Shown here: in pieces, positions 15,904 to 25,228 of the stretch
Layout of the letters: the number at the start of each line of letters is the position of its first letter
Numbering within the stretch: the stretch's first letter is position 1
Source of the DNA: Dokdonella_A sp963775445
Lineage (GTDB): Bacteria; Pseudomonadota; Gammaproteobacteria; Xanthomonadales; Rhodanobacteraceae
NCBI GenBank assembly: GCA_963775445.1
Contig: CAVZIT010000004.1
Span: 1,736,001 to 1,800,000, forward strand
Length of the DNA stretch: 64,000 nt
Reading direction: 5' to 3'
The notes under the pieces: model-generated
The model's input: the letters and a program-made list of their open reading frames with translations, nothing else
What the model was told of the DNA's origin: nothing
Database searches by the model: none
Program-made: the position numbers and the translations under genes

Positions 15904-18102
15904 TCAGTCGATCGGCTCGAGCAGCAGTCCGGCGAGCGGCGGCAGCCGCAGCGACAGGGAACTCTTTTCGCCGTGCATCGGCTCGGGCTGCGCTGCGACG
16001 ATACCGTCGTTGCCGAAGTTCGAGCCGCCGTACACGGATGAGTCGGAGTTGAGCACTTCGCGCCAGCGTGCGCCGCGTGCGACGCCGATACGATAGCCGG
16101 CACGGGCCACCGGCGTCATGTTGAACACCGCGAGCATCGTCGCCTGCGTTGTCGGCGCCTGACGTGTGAAAGCGAACACGCTGTTGACGTCATCGTCTCC
16201 GACGATCCACCGGAACGCGTCGGCGACGCTGTCTCCCGAGTGCAGTGCAGAGTGATCGCGATAGACGCGATTGAGATCCCGTACCAGTGTCTGGACGCCC
16301 CGATGCATCGGATCGTCGAGCAGGTTCCAGGCGAGTTCGCCGTCGGAATTCCATTCGTCAGGTTGCGCGAATTCCGAACCCATGAACAGCAATTTCCTGC
16401 CCGGATGCGCCCACATGAAACTCAGATATGCGCGAAGATTCGCAAAGCGTTGCCATCGGTCGCCCGGCATGCGGTTGAGCAACGAGCCCTTTCCATGCAC
16501 GACTTCGTCATGTGAAATCGGGAGCACGAAATGCTCGGAGAACGCGTACAGCAGGCCGAATGTCATGTCGGAATGATGATGACGCCTGTGCACGGGATCG
16601 CGTGCGATATAACGCAGCGTGTCGTGCATCCAGCCCATGTTCCATTTGTAGTCGAAACCGAGTCCACCCTGATCCGTGCGACGCGAGACGCCCGGCCATG
16701 CGGTCGATTCTTCGGCGATCATGATCGCACCCCGAGCGCGTTCGGCCACGCTTCGGTTGAGCCGGCGCAGGAATTCGATCGCTTCGTAGTTCTCGCGGCC
16801 GCCGTGCACGTTCGGAATCCATTCCCCCGCGCGCCGGCTGTAGTCGCGATAGAGCATCGAGGCGACCGCGTCGACTCGCAGGCCGTCGACATGGAAGCGC
16901 TCGATCCATTCGAGCGCGCTCGCGACAAGGAACCCCGCAACCTCGTTGCGACCGTGGTTGTAGATGAGCGTCTGCCAGTCGTGATGGAACCCCTCGCGCG
17001 GGTCGGCGTGCTCGTACAGCGCAGTGCCGTCGAAACGGGCGAGTCCATGCGCATCGGTCGGAAAATGCGCCGGCACCCAGTCGACAATGACGCCGATGCC
17101 GCGTTGGTGGCACCGATTGACGAAGCGCGCAAAGGCTTCGGGTGGCCCATGGCGCGCGGTCGGTGCGAACAGGCCGAGCGGCTGGTAACCCCAGGAGCCC
17201 GAAAACGGATGTTCCGAAATCGGCAGCAGTTCAATATGGGTGAAGCCCATCTCGGCCACGTAACCGATCAGGCGCTCGCCGAGTTCGTCCCAATGCAGCG
17301 GCAGGCCGTCGTCATCGTGCATCCACGATGCGCCGTGCACTTCGTAGATGCTGATCGGCGCAGTTGTGGATTGTCGCGCGGGCCGTTCGGCCATCCAGAC
17401 GTCGTCGTTCCACGGGAAGGGTTCGGACGAAGCCACGACCGATGCGGTAGCTGGCGGCAACTCGGCCTGGCGCGCGAGCGGGTCTGACTTGAGCGGCAGC
17501 GGCGCGCCATTCTTTTCCAGCAAACGGTACTTGTAGCGATCGCCGGCCGCCGCGCCCGGCACGAACAACTCCCACACTCCCGCCTCGTGTCTCAGGCGCA
17601 TTGGGTGACGGCGAGCATCCCACGCATTGAAATCGCCCACGACCGAGACGCAGGAGGCGTTCGGCGCCCAGACCGCGAATCGCACGCCCGCCACGCCGTC
17701 GACGTTGATCGCGCGCGCGCCAAGTGCGTTGGCGAGTTCGAAATGGCGGCCTTCTCGTATCAGATGCAGATCGAGCTCGCCCAGCAACGGTCCGAACGCA
17801 TAGGCATCGGCGGTTTCCTGATCGCCATCGGGCCACGCGATGCGCAGGCGGTATGCGCCGTCGCCGGGTCGCGTGCCGACGAAGTAACCGCCCTTGCGCA
17901 GCTCGCGCAATGCAACCGGCGAAGTGTCCGAGTCCATGGCGACCGCATGCACTGCGAGGGCCCCCGGCATGAATACGCGAAGCACACCTTGGCCGGATAC
18001 TTGGTGAGGGCCCAGCAATGCGAAGGGGTCCGAGATGCGACCTTCGAAGAGCGCGTCGATGGCGTGCGCATTGCCACTGATGGCGGTGTCGGCCGCGTTC
18101 AC
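15904..18102 (-). CDS. glgB: 1,4-alpha-glucan branching enzyme
   Basis: 732 residues, GH13 with a duplicated N-terminal sandwich (N1 then CBM48 near residues 140-230), as in full-length bacterial GlgB. It introduces alpha-1,6 branches. Motifs are DWVPAHFPTD, GLRVDAVASMLYRDYSR with the Asp nucleophile, MIAEESTAWPGV with the Glu, and LPISHDEVVHGKGS. The start is GTG 18102, overlapping the treS-mak stop as GTGA; an ATG at 18165 would add 21 residues of improbable sequence inside treS-mak. In the GlgE pathway GlgB acts on the chains made by GlgE. Confidence 0.95.
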   Translation of the reverse strand: MNAADTAISGNAHAIDALFEGRISDPFALLGPHQVSGQGVLRVFMPGALAVHAVAMDSDTSPVALRELRKGGYFVGTRPGDGAYRLRIAWPDGDQETADAYAFGPLLGELDLHLIREGRHFELANALGARAINVDGVAGVRFAVWAPNASCVSVVGDFNAWDARRHPMRLRHEAGVWELFVPGAAAGDRYKYRLLEKNGAPLPLKSDPLARQAELPPATASVVASSEPFPWNDDVWMAERPARQSTTAPISIYEVHGASWMHDDDGLPLHWDELGERLIGYVAEMGFTHIELLPISEHPFSGSWGYQPLGLFAPTARHGPPEAFARFVNRCHQRGIGVIVDWVPAHFPTDAHGLARFDGTALYEHADPREGFHHDWQTLIYNHGRNEVAGFLVASALEWIERFHVDGLRVDAVASMLYRDYSRRAGEWIPNVHGGRENYEAIEFLRRLNRSVAERARGAIMIAEESTAWPGVSRRTDQGGLGFDYKWNMGWMHDTLRYIARDPVHRRHHHSDMTFGLLYAFSEHFVLPISHDEVVHGKGSLLNRMPGDRWQRFANLRAYLSFMWAHPGRKLLFMGSEFAQPDEWNSDGELAWNLLDDPMHRGVQTLVRDLNRVYRDHSALHSGDSVADAFRWIVGDDDVNSVFAFTRQAPTTQATMLAVFNMTPVARAGYRIGVARGARWREVLNSDSSVYGGSNFGNDGIVAAQPEPMHGEKSSLSLRLPPLAGLLLEPID

Positions 18103-21100
18103 GCGAAGCCCCCGGGCAGATCCTCGACCAGGCGCAGAAGCCCGCGCAACGGCACATCGAGCCATGCCGGGCGATTTGCCGCCTCGTAGCGAATTTCGTA
18201 TACGGCCTTCTCGATCAAGAGCAGCTTCAGCAAGGCGCCGTCGCCCGTTTCCGAAGCGAAAGTCTGCGGCTCCCTTCCGACAGCTTTTGCGTATGCGGCG
18301 ATCGCCGCTTCGCAGGCGCGCGCACGGAACCGATCAAACCAATGCTCTCGCACCGATTCGGGATCGGCAATCGGGTCGGGCAAGCTGCTCTGCACGCGCA
18401 TGCTGACATAGTCGAACGAACGCAGCAGCCCGGCGAGGTCCTTGAGTGGACTGGCCTTGGCACGGCGCTGATCCGCGGCCACGGCGGGTTCTCCTTCAAG
18501 ATCGACGATGATCACGTCACCGGACGACACCAGCACCTGCGCCAGGTGGAAATCCCCGTGGATCACGCTGCGTGTCGTGCCCGCCACGGACTCTGCGAGT
18601 TGCGACGGGGCGTCGGCAAGAACAGTCCGGTATCGCAACAGCGCCGCCGCGTCCGCTTCGGTGCGCGCATCCTGCCAGGTTGAAGTGGTTTCAATCAGGG
18701 AAATCGCCGCTTCAACGTCGGCTCGCAGCCGCTTCGACCACGTCTTTGCATCATCTGCGGACATCGTGCCCGGCTGGAAGTCGGGCGCACCGCCATGCGC
18801 GGCCAACGCGAGGTGCAGTTCTCCTAGCCGGCGGCCGATGGTCGCTGAGAACTCCGCGTAGCCTTCCAGCGCCGGCGCATCTTCGGTGCGCAGGTCCGCG
18901 GCGTTGTAGACCGTGCGGCCGAGATAATCGAGTGCCCAGGTCCAGCCGTCCCCCTGGTTGCGCACGAACTGCTGCAACATCGCGAGCGTGCTGGAACTAC
19001 CGTCGCGCCTGCGCACGACAGCACCAAGATATCCCGGGGTGTTGGCATATCCCTGCGCGGCGAGATGCCGGGCAATTTCGGCTTCGGCGCGAGGACCCTC
19101 TTCGATGCGTCGATAGAGTTTGATGAAGACGTTCTCATCGAGAATAAGCGCGCTGTTGGAATGCTCGGCCGCGAGCCACTGGATCGGCGTCGCGTTTTCC
19201 GGCGCGGATGGCAGCGCTGCGCAATCGAAGGCAATGGTGTCATCTCTGTGTCCGCCGGATCCCTCGGCACGGCACGCATCGAGCAAACCTCGACTGAACC
19301 GCTCGAGTGCAAACGCGTCTGTCAGGAATCCGACGCGCGAACCGCGCCGCACGCGTGCGAGTGCGAGCTGCTGAACCAGCGCGCTCGGGTTTTCGTCATC
19401 CCAGGCAATGCCGAGCGGCAACAGGTACCGCTCGTTGGCGTCGCCGCTTGACACCTCGATTTCGGCGAGCGCGGTTTGTGGCGTCGGCCACGGCAGCATC
19501 GCGGCAATGTTCACCCTGTCGATCGCACGATCCTTGCGCGCGAACCAGCGGCGCAGCGGCAACCAGAATGGCAACACTTCGCTTTCGAGCACGCGCTGGT
19601 GGTGCGCCTGCCACAGGTCATCGAATCCGTTGCGCAGCACCAGCGTTGCGTACTCGGGCAGCGCGCCTTGTGCTTCGTCCCGCATTCCGGTCGTCCCGGT
19701 CTCGCTGCAAAGCTCGAACCAGTAGAAGCCGTATGGCTGAAGGGTCAGCAGGTAAGTCATCTTCCCGATTGGCGGAAAATGCGTGCCATCGATCATCTCG
19801 ACCGGCACGTATCCGTCGAATTCGGCGAGATCCAGCTCCACGGCCTGCGAGGCATGCGAGAGATTGGCGACGCAGAGTACCGTTTCGACTTCGCCCTGAT
19901 AGACGTACGCGAGAATCCGTCGATTGCGCGGGCGAAGGAAGCGCGCGCCGGCACGTCCGAATGTGCGGCGGTGCTTGTGGCGCACGCCAAGCATGCGCCG
20001 CGTCCAGTTGAGCAGCGAATGCGGATTGCGCTGCTGCGATTCGACGTTGACCGCGCCGTAGCCGGATAGCGGATCCATGATCGGTGGCAGGACCAGGCGT
20101 TCGGGATCGGTCCGCGAAAATCCGCCATTGCGATCCGAAGACCACTGCATCGGTGTGCGCACGCCGTCGCGATCGCCAAGGTGGATATTGTCGCCCATGC
20201 CGATCTCGTCACCGTAATAGAGCACCGGCGTACCCGGCATCGACAGCAGCAGGCTGGTCATGAGTTCCACGCGGCGACGGTCGCGATCGAGCAGGGGAGC
20301 GAGGCGCCGGCGAATGCCGAGATTGATGCGGGCGCGACGGTCGCCTGCATAGACCTGCCACAGGTAGTCGCGCTCGCTGTCGGTCACCATTTCCAGCGTG
20401 AGCTCGTCATGGTTGCGCAGGAAGATCGCCCACTGGCAGTTCTCATGAATCGATGGCGTCTGGCGCATGATGTCGGTGATCGGAAAGCGATCCTCCTTGG
20501 CGATCGCCATGTACATGCGCGGCATCAGCGGAAAGTGGAATGCGACGTGGCACTCGTCGCCGTCTCCGAAATACTCCTGTGCGTCCTCGGGCCACTGATT
20601 GGCTTCGGCAATCAGCATGCGATCAGGGTAGGCGGCATCAAGCTCGCTGCGGATGCGTTTCAGGATCGCGTGGGTTTCCGGCAGGTTTTCGTTGGACGTG
20701 CCCTCGCGTTCGACCAGGTATGGCACGGCATCGAGCCGCAAACCATCAACGCCGAGATTGAGCCAGAAGCGCATGACCGAAATGACCGAGCGGAGTACCT
20801 GGGGATTGTCGAAATTCAAATCCGGCTGGTGCGCGTAGAAGCGGTGCCAGTAATACGCTCCAGCAACCTCGTCCCAGGTCCAGTTCGACTTTTCGGTATC
20901 GCAGAAGATGATGCGGGTTCCGGCATATTTGTGGTCGTCGTCCGACCAGACGTAATAGTTCCGTGCGGCGGAGCCCGGCTTGGCACGGCGCGCGCGCTGA
21001 AACCACGCGTGTTCGTCTGACGTGTGATTGATCACGAGTTCCGTGATCACGCGCAGGCCGCGAGCATGGCACGCGGCGACCAGTCGCTTGAAATCGCCAA

Positions 21101-21377
21101 GCGTTCCATAGTCGGAATGCACGCCGGTGTATTCCGCGATGTCGTAGCCGTCGTCCCGGCGCGGCGATGGATAGAACGGCAGCAACCAGATCGCGGTAAC
21201 GCCAAGGTCGACGATGTAATCCAGCTTGGCGATCAGGCCCTGGAAGTCGCCGACACCGTCGTCATTCGAATCGAAGAACGACTTCACGTGCAGCTGGTAG
21301 ATGACCGCATCCTTGTACCAGAGCGGATCGCCGGCGACACTCACGTCGTGCTGCTTATGCCGGGTTTTCACGTCCAT
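18099..21377 (-). CDS. treS: Trehalose synthase / maltokinase fusion (TreS-Mak)
   Basis: 1092 residues. The N-terminal half (to about residue 550) is GH13 trehalose synthase, interconverting trehalose and maltose: WYKDAVIYQLHVKSFFDSN, GLRLDAVPYL with the Asp, LIAEANQWPED with the Glu, and FLRNHDELTLEMV. The C-terminal half is a maltokinase (Mak/Pep2) that phosphorylates maltose to maltose-1-phosphate: ILDENVFIKLYRR near residue 740, VIHGDFHLAQVL as the catalytic loop and IIVDLEGEP as the metal-binding loop. Such fusions are known in the GlgE pathway. The start ATG 21377 overlaps glgE by 10 bases; the stop overlaps glgB. The fusion channels trehalose straight into the GlgE substrate. Confidence 0.95.
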   Translation of the reverse strand: MDVKTRHKQHDVSVAGDPLWYKDAVIYQLHVKSFFDSNDDGVGDFQGLIAKLDYIVDLGVTAIWLLPFYPSPRRDDGYDIAEYTGVHSDYGTLGDFKRLVAACHARGLRVITELVINHTSDEHAWFQRARRAKPGSAARNYYVWSDDDHKYAGTRIIFCDTEKSNWTWDEVAGAYYWHRFYAHQPDLNFDNPQVLRSVISVMRFWLNLGVDGLRLDAVPYLVEREGTSNENLPETHAILKRIRSELDAAYPDRMLIAEANQWPEDAQEYFGDGDECHVAFHFPLMPRMYMAIAKEDRFPITDIMRQTPSIHENCQWAIFLRNHDELTLEMVTDSERDYLWQVYAGDRRARINLGIRRRLAPLLDRDRRRVELMTSLLLSMPGTPVLYYGDEIGMGDNIHLGDRDGVRTPMQWSSDRNGGFSRTDPERLVLPPIMDPLSGYGAVNVESQQRNPHSLLNWTRRMLGVRHKHRRTFGRAGARFLRPRNRRILAYVYQGEVETVLCVANLSHASQAVELDLAEFDGYVPVEMIDGTHFPPIGKMTYLLTLQPYGFYWFELCSETGTTGMRDEAQGALPEYATLVLRNGFDDLWQAHHQRVLESEVLPFWLPLRRWFARKDRAIDRVNIAAMLPWPTPQTALAEIEVSSGDANERYLLPLGIAWDDENPSALVQQLALARVRRGSRVGFLTDAFALERFSRGLLDACRAEGSGGHRDDTIAFDCAALPSAPENATPIQWLAAEHSNSALILDENVFIKLYRRIEEGPRAEAEIARHLAAQGYANTPGYLGAVVRRRDGSSSTLAMLQQFVRNQGDGWTWALDYLGRTVYNAADLRTEDAPALEGYAEFSATIGRRLGELHLALAAHGGAPDFQPGTMSADDAKTWSKRLRADVEAAISLIETTSTWQDARTEADAAALLRYRTVLADAPSQLAESVAGTTRSVIHGDFHLAQVLVSSGDVIIVDLEGEPAVAADQRRAKASPLKDLAGLLRSFDYVSMRVQSSLPDPIADPESVREHWFDRFRARACEAAIAAYAKAVGREPQTFASETGDGALLKLLLIEKAVYEIRYEAANRPAWLDVPLRGLLRLVEDLPGGFA

Positions 21378-24300
21378 GTGGAACGCTCGGGTCGCACGCG
21401 CCAGATCGCGAAGGGCAGGGAAGGCTCCAGCGCGACGCGCTGATTCTTGCCGCGCCAGACTTCGCGCGTTCCACGCATGAGGTCTTCGACGACGAGCGAC
21501 TCGTGGTCGGGCAGGTCCCATTCCCAGAGTGGTGCCTCGAAATCGGCCGCCTGCGTGACATGCGGATCGAGATTCACCATGACCAGCACGACATTGTCGC
21601 GCTCCGGCGTCGCTTTGCCGAAGTACAGGATCTGATCGTTGAATGCATTGTGGAAACGCAGGTTGCGATGATCCTGCAGCGCCGGGTTTGCCCGGCGTAT
21701 CGCATTCAGGCGCGAGATTTCGGAAACGATGTTGCCCGGCGCATTCCAGTCGCGCGCCCGGAGCTGGTACTTCTCCGAGTCGAGATACTCTTCCTTGCCC
21801 GGTATGGGTTCGGATTCGCACAGTTCGAAGCCGCTGTATATTCCCCACAGTCCGGAAAGCGTCGCGGCCAGCGCCGCGCGTATCAGGAATCCGGCTCGGC
21901 CCGACTGTTGCAGAAACACCGGATTGATGTCCGGCGTATTGACGAACAGATGCGGACGAAAATAATCGCGCACGCCCGTCTGGGTGAGTTCGCTGAAGTA
22001 CTCGGTCAACTCGCGCTTCCCGTTGCGCCACGTGAAATACGTATAGGACTGGGAAAATCCGGCCTTGGCGAGGCGATACATCGGTTTGGGGCGCGTGAAC
22101 GCTTCGGCCAGGAACACCACGTCCGGATACCGGCCGCGCACGTCGGCGATCATCCATTCCCAGAACGGAAACGGCTTGGTATGCGGATTGTCGACGCGGA
22201 ACAGCTTTACGCCCCGCTCGACCCAGAACACGACGACATCGCGCAGGGCGCGCCACAATGCCGGCACTGCGTCCGCGGCATAAAAATCGACGTTGACGAT
22301 ATCCTCGTACTTCTTCGGCGGATTTTCGGCGTGGCGCACGCTGCCATCGGCGCGCCACGCGAACCACTCGGGATGCTCGCGCAGCCACGGATGATCCGGC
22401 GAACACTGGATGGCGAAGTCGAGAGCAATCTCGATGCCGAGATCTGCAGCGGCGGCTCGCAGACGCTCGAAATCCTCGAATCCACCGAGCTCCGGATGAA
22501 TCGCATCGTGGCCGCCGTCGGAGCCGCCGATTGCATAGGGACTGCCCGGATCATCATCGTTCGCAACGAGCGCATTGTTGCGGCCTTTGCGATGCGCTTT
22601 CCCGATCGGGTGGATCGGCGGCATGTAGAGCACGTCAAACCCCATGTCGCGGATTGCGGGAAGGCGGCCGATGACATCATCGAAGGTTCCATGACGTCCT
22701 TCGCCGGCTCCCTGCGAGCGCGGAAACAACTCGTACCAACTTGCATAGCGGGCCGCCAGCCGTTCCGCATCGACGACCACTTCGGCGGGGCATTTCGAAC
22801 GGAACGCGCGCACATCCGCCATCGCCATGACCGCGCTCACCTCGGCCGAGAGCAATGCATCGACGCGCTCGGTCATGTTCGCCTTGTCGAATCGATCAAT
22901 CAACGGATCAAGCAACTTGCGGATTTCGCCATCGGCAGCGCGGGAGGCCGCGGTGACGAGTTCGCAGCATTCGGCAACGTCGACCGCAGCGAGAACGCCA
23001 GCCGAGAGTTTCTTCTGCAGATCGCTGCGCTGGGTCGCGAAGTGATCGATCCACGCCTCGACCGTGAAGCGGTAGCGACCAATGCGCTCAAGGGGAAACT
23101 CGGCCGCCCAGCGATCATTGTCGAGCGAGCGCATGCGCGTGCGATGCCAGGCGGATCCATCGTCCGCTCGCCACAGCAGTTCGACGGCAAGCGCGTCGTG
23201 TCCGTCACAGAACGCATCGATCTCGACGTGAACGGTTTCGCCGACTGTGCGCTTGACCGGAAAGCGGCCGTCATCGATTCTGGGTGAAAGGTTTTCCAGC
23301 GCGATGCGCGCCGCGCGCAATTGCGCTGGACCTGCCAGCGCGGCCATCTCCCGCTTCGACACTATCGGCACTGCAGGGACGCCTTCGAGCAGACGCACCT
23401 CCCCAGGCTCGAGCGTGATCAGCGACCCCGGCGCGACGCTGTCCGCCTCAGGCGCGAACTCGGACGAATCGAAGCGGGCGTATTCAGCCGAGTTGCGCAA
23501 CAGGCTTTCGCTGTTGGCGATCAGGACGCGATCGAGGTCGCGGTTGACCAGCAGCAATTTTGGCTGGGCGGCATCGACGTGGTCGTCTGGCGTTTCCAGC
23601 AGCCAGCCCAGCAGAGGCGCTTGCGCGCCGATCAGATCGCGGACACGAAGGCTTGTGTCAGCGTGTTTCCGCGCGAGCGCTTGATTGGCGCGCAGGATCG
23701 CGGGGCATGCATCGAGCCACGCGGCATCCAACTCGCCACACGCATGTATATCAGTTGCATGCACCGGCAGCGCGGCAAGTGTCGATTCAAGATCGAATGG
23801 GACCAGCACGCCATCATTGAACGCGGCGGCAAAATTCAAGCGGCGCTCGACGCGGCGCCGGGAATGCTCCCCATCGGATCGATGTTCATTTGACCCGCAC
23901 GGGTCCGCAAGCGGTGCGATCACGCTGCCGATGCGCCGCAGGCGCTGGTCTTCCTCGAGCAACCAGTCGGCCCGGAAATCCCACCATGGCAATGACGAAT
24001 AAACCAGATCAAAGCCGCAATCTTCCAGCGCGGCGAGGTCGTCAGCGGTGAGTCCGGGCGTCCATGCCGCGAATCGGGGTATGCGCTCGGACGAGCGTAC
24101 TCCCGCGATGATGTCGCCCCAGACGTTGGGCGGGAGACCTTGCGGAAAAACGCAGCGATACCCTTGCACCCCCGCATCGCACCATGCCGAAAGCCGCGAT
24201 ATCCAGCGTTCGGTCAGCGCATCAGCCGCATCGCGGTGGCCGAAACGCGCCATGGCGGCGTGCAATGTTGCCGTCGGCGCGCGCGGGTCGGGCGGCGGCG

Positions 24301-24784
24301 CTTCGGGAGGCGCGCGCAACGCGTAGTGTTGCGGATGCTCGCGCACGTCTGGATTCGAAGCGGCGCAGCGATCGGGGGCGATGTCAAGCATCAGCGCGAT
24401 TCCGCGCGCAGTGCAGGCTTCAGCCAGGTCGGTGAGTGCGCCAACGGCGTCATCGGCGTCGAGACTGGAATCGCAACGCGCAAAGTCGGTAACCAAAAAT
24501 CGATCGTGCGAGTTCGCGCGCGCGAACGGCGTTCCGATCAAGAGCGTATCGAATCCCATCGCCTCGCAACGTGCCAGCATCGGTTCCCATGAAGCCAAGG
24601 GTCCCACCCGCAATGGATCGACGTAGTAGCTGCGCAGACCGCGTCCGTCGGATTTCACACCAGCGCGCAACTTGTCGGATGCGCGTTTGATAGTCGCGGT
24701 CGAAGCGATCTGAACCTTTGACGCAGGACGCTTGCGACGCCGCGAGGCGGGTCTTGGGGCGGGCGCCGAATCGCCTCGCTTCAC
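21368..24784 (-). CDS. glgE: Maltosyltransferase GlgE with a long N-terminal degenerate amylase-like domain
   Basis: About 1138 residues, against roughly 660-700 for actinobacterial GlgE. The C-terminal 650 residues are canonical GlgE (uses maltose-1-phosphate to extend alpha-1,4-glucan). They carry YELFPRSQGAGEGRHGTFDD, LYMPPIHPIG, LDFAIQCSPDHPW, VKLFRVDNPHTKPFPFWEW with the nucleophile Asp, and VVFLAEAFTRPKPMYRL with the Glu. The first 450 residues form a second barrel-like region, with IALMLDIAPDRCA where DVVxNH would be and GVQGYRCVFPQ where GxRxD would be, so it looks catalytically dead. The start chosen is GTG 24784, nine bases after CAGGAG; a GTG at 24871 has no clear site. It is first of the operon. 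Confidence 0.92.
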   Translation of the reverse strand: MKRGDSAPAPRPASRRRKRPASKVQIASTATIKRASDKLRAGVKSDGRGLRSYYVDPLRVGPLASWEPMLARCEAMGFDTLLIGTPFARANSHDRFLVTDFARCDSSLDADDAVGALTDLAEACTARGIALMLDIAPDRCAASNPDVREHPQHYALRAPPEAPPPDPRAPTATLHAAMARFGHRDAADALTERWISRLSAWCDAGVQGYRCVFPQGLPPNVWGDIIAGVRSSERIPRFAAWTPGLTADDLAALEDCGFDLVYSSLPWWDFRADWLLEEDQRLRRIGSVIAPLADPCGSNEHRSDGEHSRRRVERRLNFAAAFNDGVLVPFDLESTLAALPVHATDIHACGELDAAWLDACPAILRANQALARKHADTSLRVRDLIGAQAPLLGWLLETPDDHVDAAQPKLLLVNRDLDRVLIANSESLLRNSAEYARFDSSEFAPEADSVAPGSLITLEPGEVRLLEGVPAVPIVSKREMAALAGPAQLRAARIALENLSPRIDDGRFPVKRTVGETVHVEIDAFCDGHDALAVELLWRADDGSAWHRTRMRSLDNDRWAAEFPLERIGRYRFTVEAWIDHFATQRSDLQKKLSAGVLAAVDVAECCELVTAASRAADGEIRKLLDPLIDRFDKANMTERVDALLSAEVSAVMAMADVRAFRSKCPAEVVVDAERLAARYASWYELFPRSQGAGEGRHGTFDDVIGRLPAIRDMGFDVLYMPPIHPIGKAHRKGRNNALVANDDDPGSPYAIGGSDGGHDAIHPELGGFEDFERLRAAAADLGIEIALDFAIQCSPDHPWLREHPEWFAWRADGSVRHAENPPKKYEDIVNVDFYAADAVPALWRALRDVVVFWVERGVKLFRVDNPHTKPFPFWEWMIADVRGRYPDVVFLAEAFTRPKPMYRLAKAGFSQSYTYFTWRNGKRELTEYFSELTQTGVRDYFRPHLFVNTPDINPVFLQQSGRAGFLIRAALAATLSGLWGIYSGFELCESEPIPGKEEYLDSEKYQLRARDWNAPGNIVSEISRLNAIRRANPALQDHRNLRFHNAFNDQILYFGKATPERDNVVLVMVNLDPHVTQAADFEAPLWEWDLPDHESLVVEDLMRGTREVWRGKNQRVALEPSLPFAIWRVRPERSTWT

Positions 24785-24975
24785 GTCCACAGGCTCCTGC
24801 GTGAGCGGAGCAGCTTGCGCGGTCCGCGACCAACGGACGCCGCTCGCTGTTCCACGGGCCTGCCATGCCACGGCGTTCCGACTACTGTATTCCTGACGCG
24901 CGCAACAGCACCCTCGGTGCTCCGTCGCGGCGTCGCGAACGCCGCCAGCTGCGGCGAAATATCAACGCCTTTCAT
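24781..24975 (-). CDS. Possible 64-residue leader ORF ahead of glgE (doubtful)
   Basis: ATG 24975 opens a 64-residue frame (begins MKGVDISPQLAAF) that ends in a GTGA overlap with the chosen glgE start, the same junction type used elsewhere in this operon. No Shine-Dalgarno-like sequence precedes the ATG and the C-terminal half is Arg-rich and unstructured-looking. I do not recognise it. It may be chance, or a leader that couples translation into glgE. Confidence 0.25.
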   Translation of the reverse strand: MKGVDISPQLAAFATPRRSTEGAVARVRNTVVGTPWHGRPVEQRAASVGRGPRKLLRSRRSLWT

Positions 24976-25228
24976 TCGTTCAGCATAAGGAAAGGGGGCT
25001 GAACATCTCCCAAAAAGACCTGCAGGCGCGCGCTCGTCACCATCACATCGGCGTCACCAGCGGATCGTGCTACAGCCGTGATATCACCTCGGTTGCAAAT
25101 GCGCTCGCGACAGTCACCGATGCGGCACCGTGCATCCCGACGGATACGATCTTCGAAAGCGGATTCGACAGTTCGCCCTGATCGCCAACCGATCGCCGCC
25201 ATCCGGTTGAAGACGCCGCGATCGGACG
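24976..25228. other. Region between aat and glgE with no supported gene
   Basis: Together with the doubtful leader ORF this makes 444 bases between the aat stop and the glgE start. It should contain the glgE operon promoter, but I see no convincing -35/-10 pair. The open frames crossing it are read-through of frames shadowing aat. Nothing else is visible. Confidence 0.4.
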
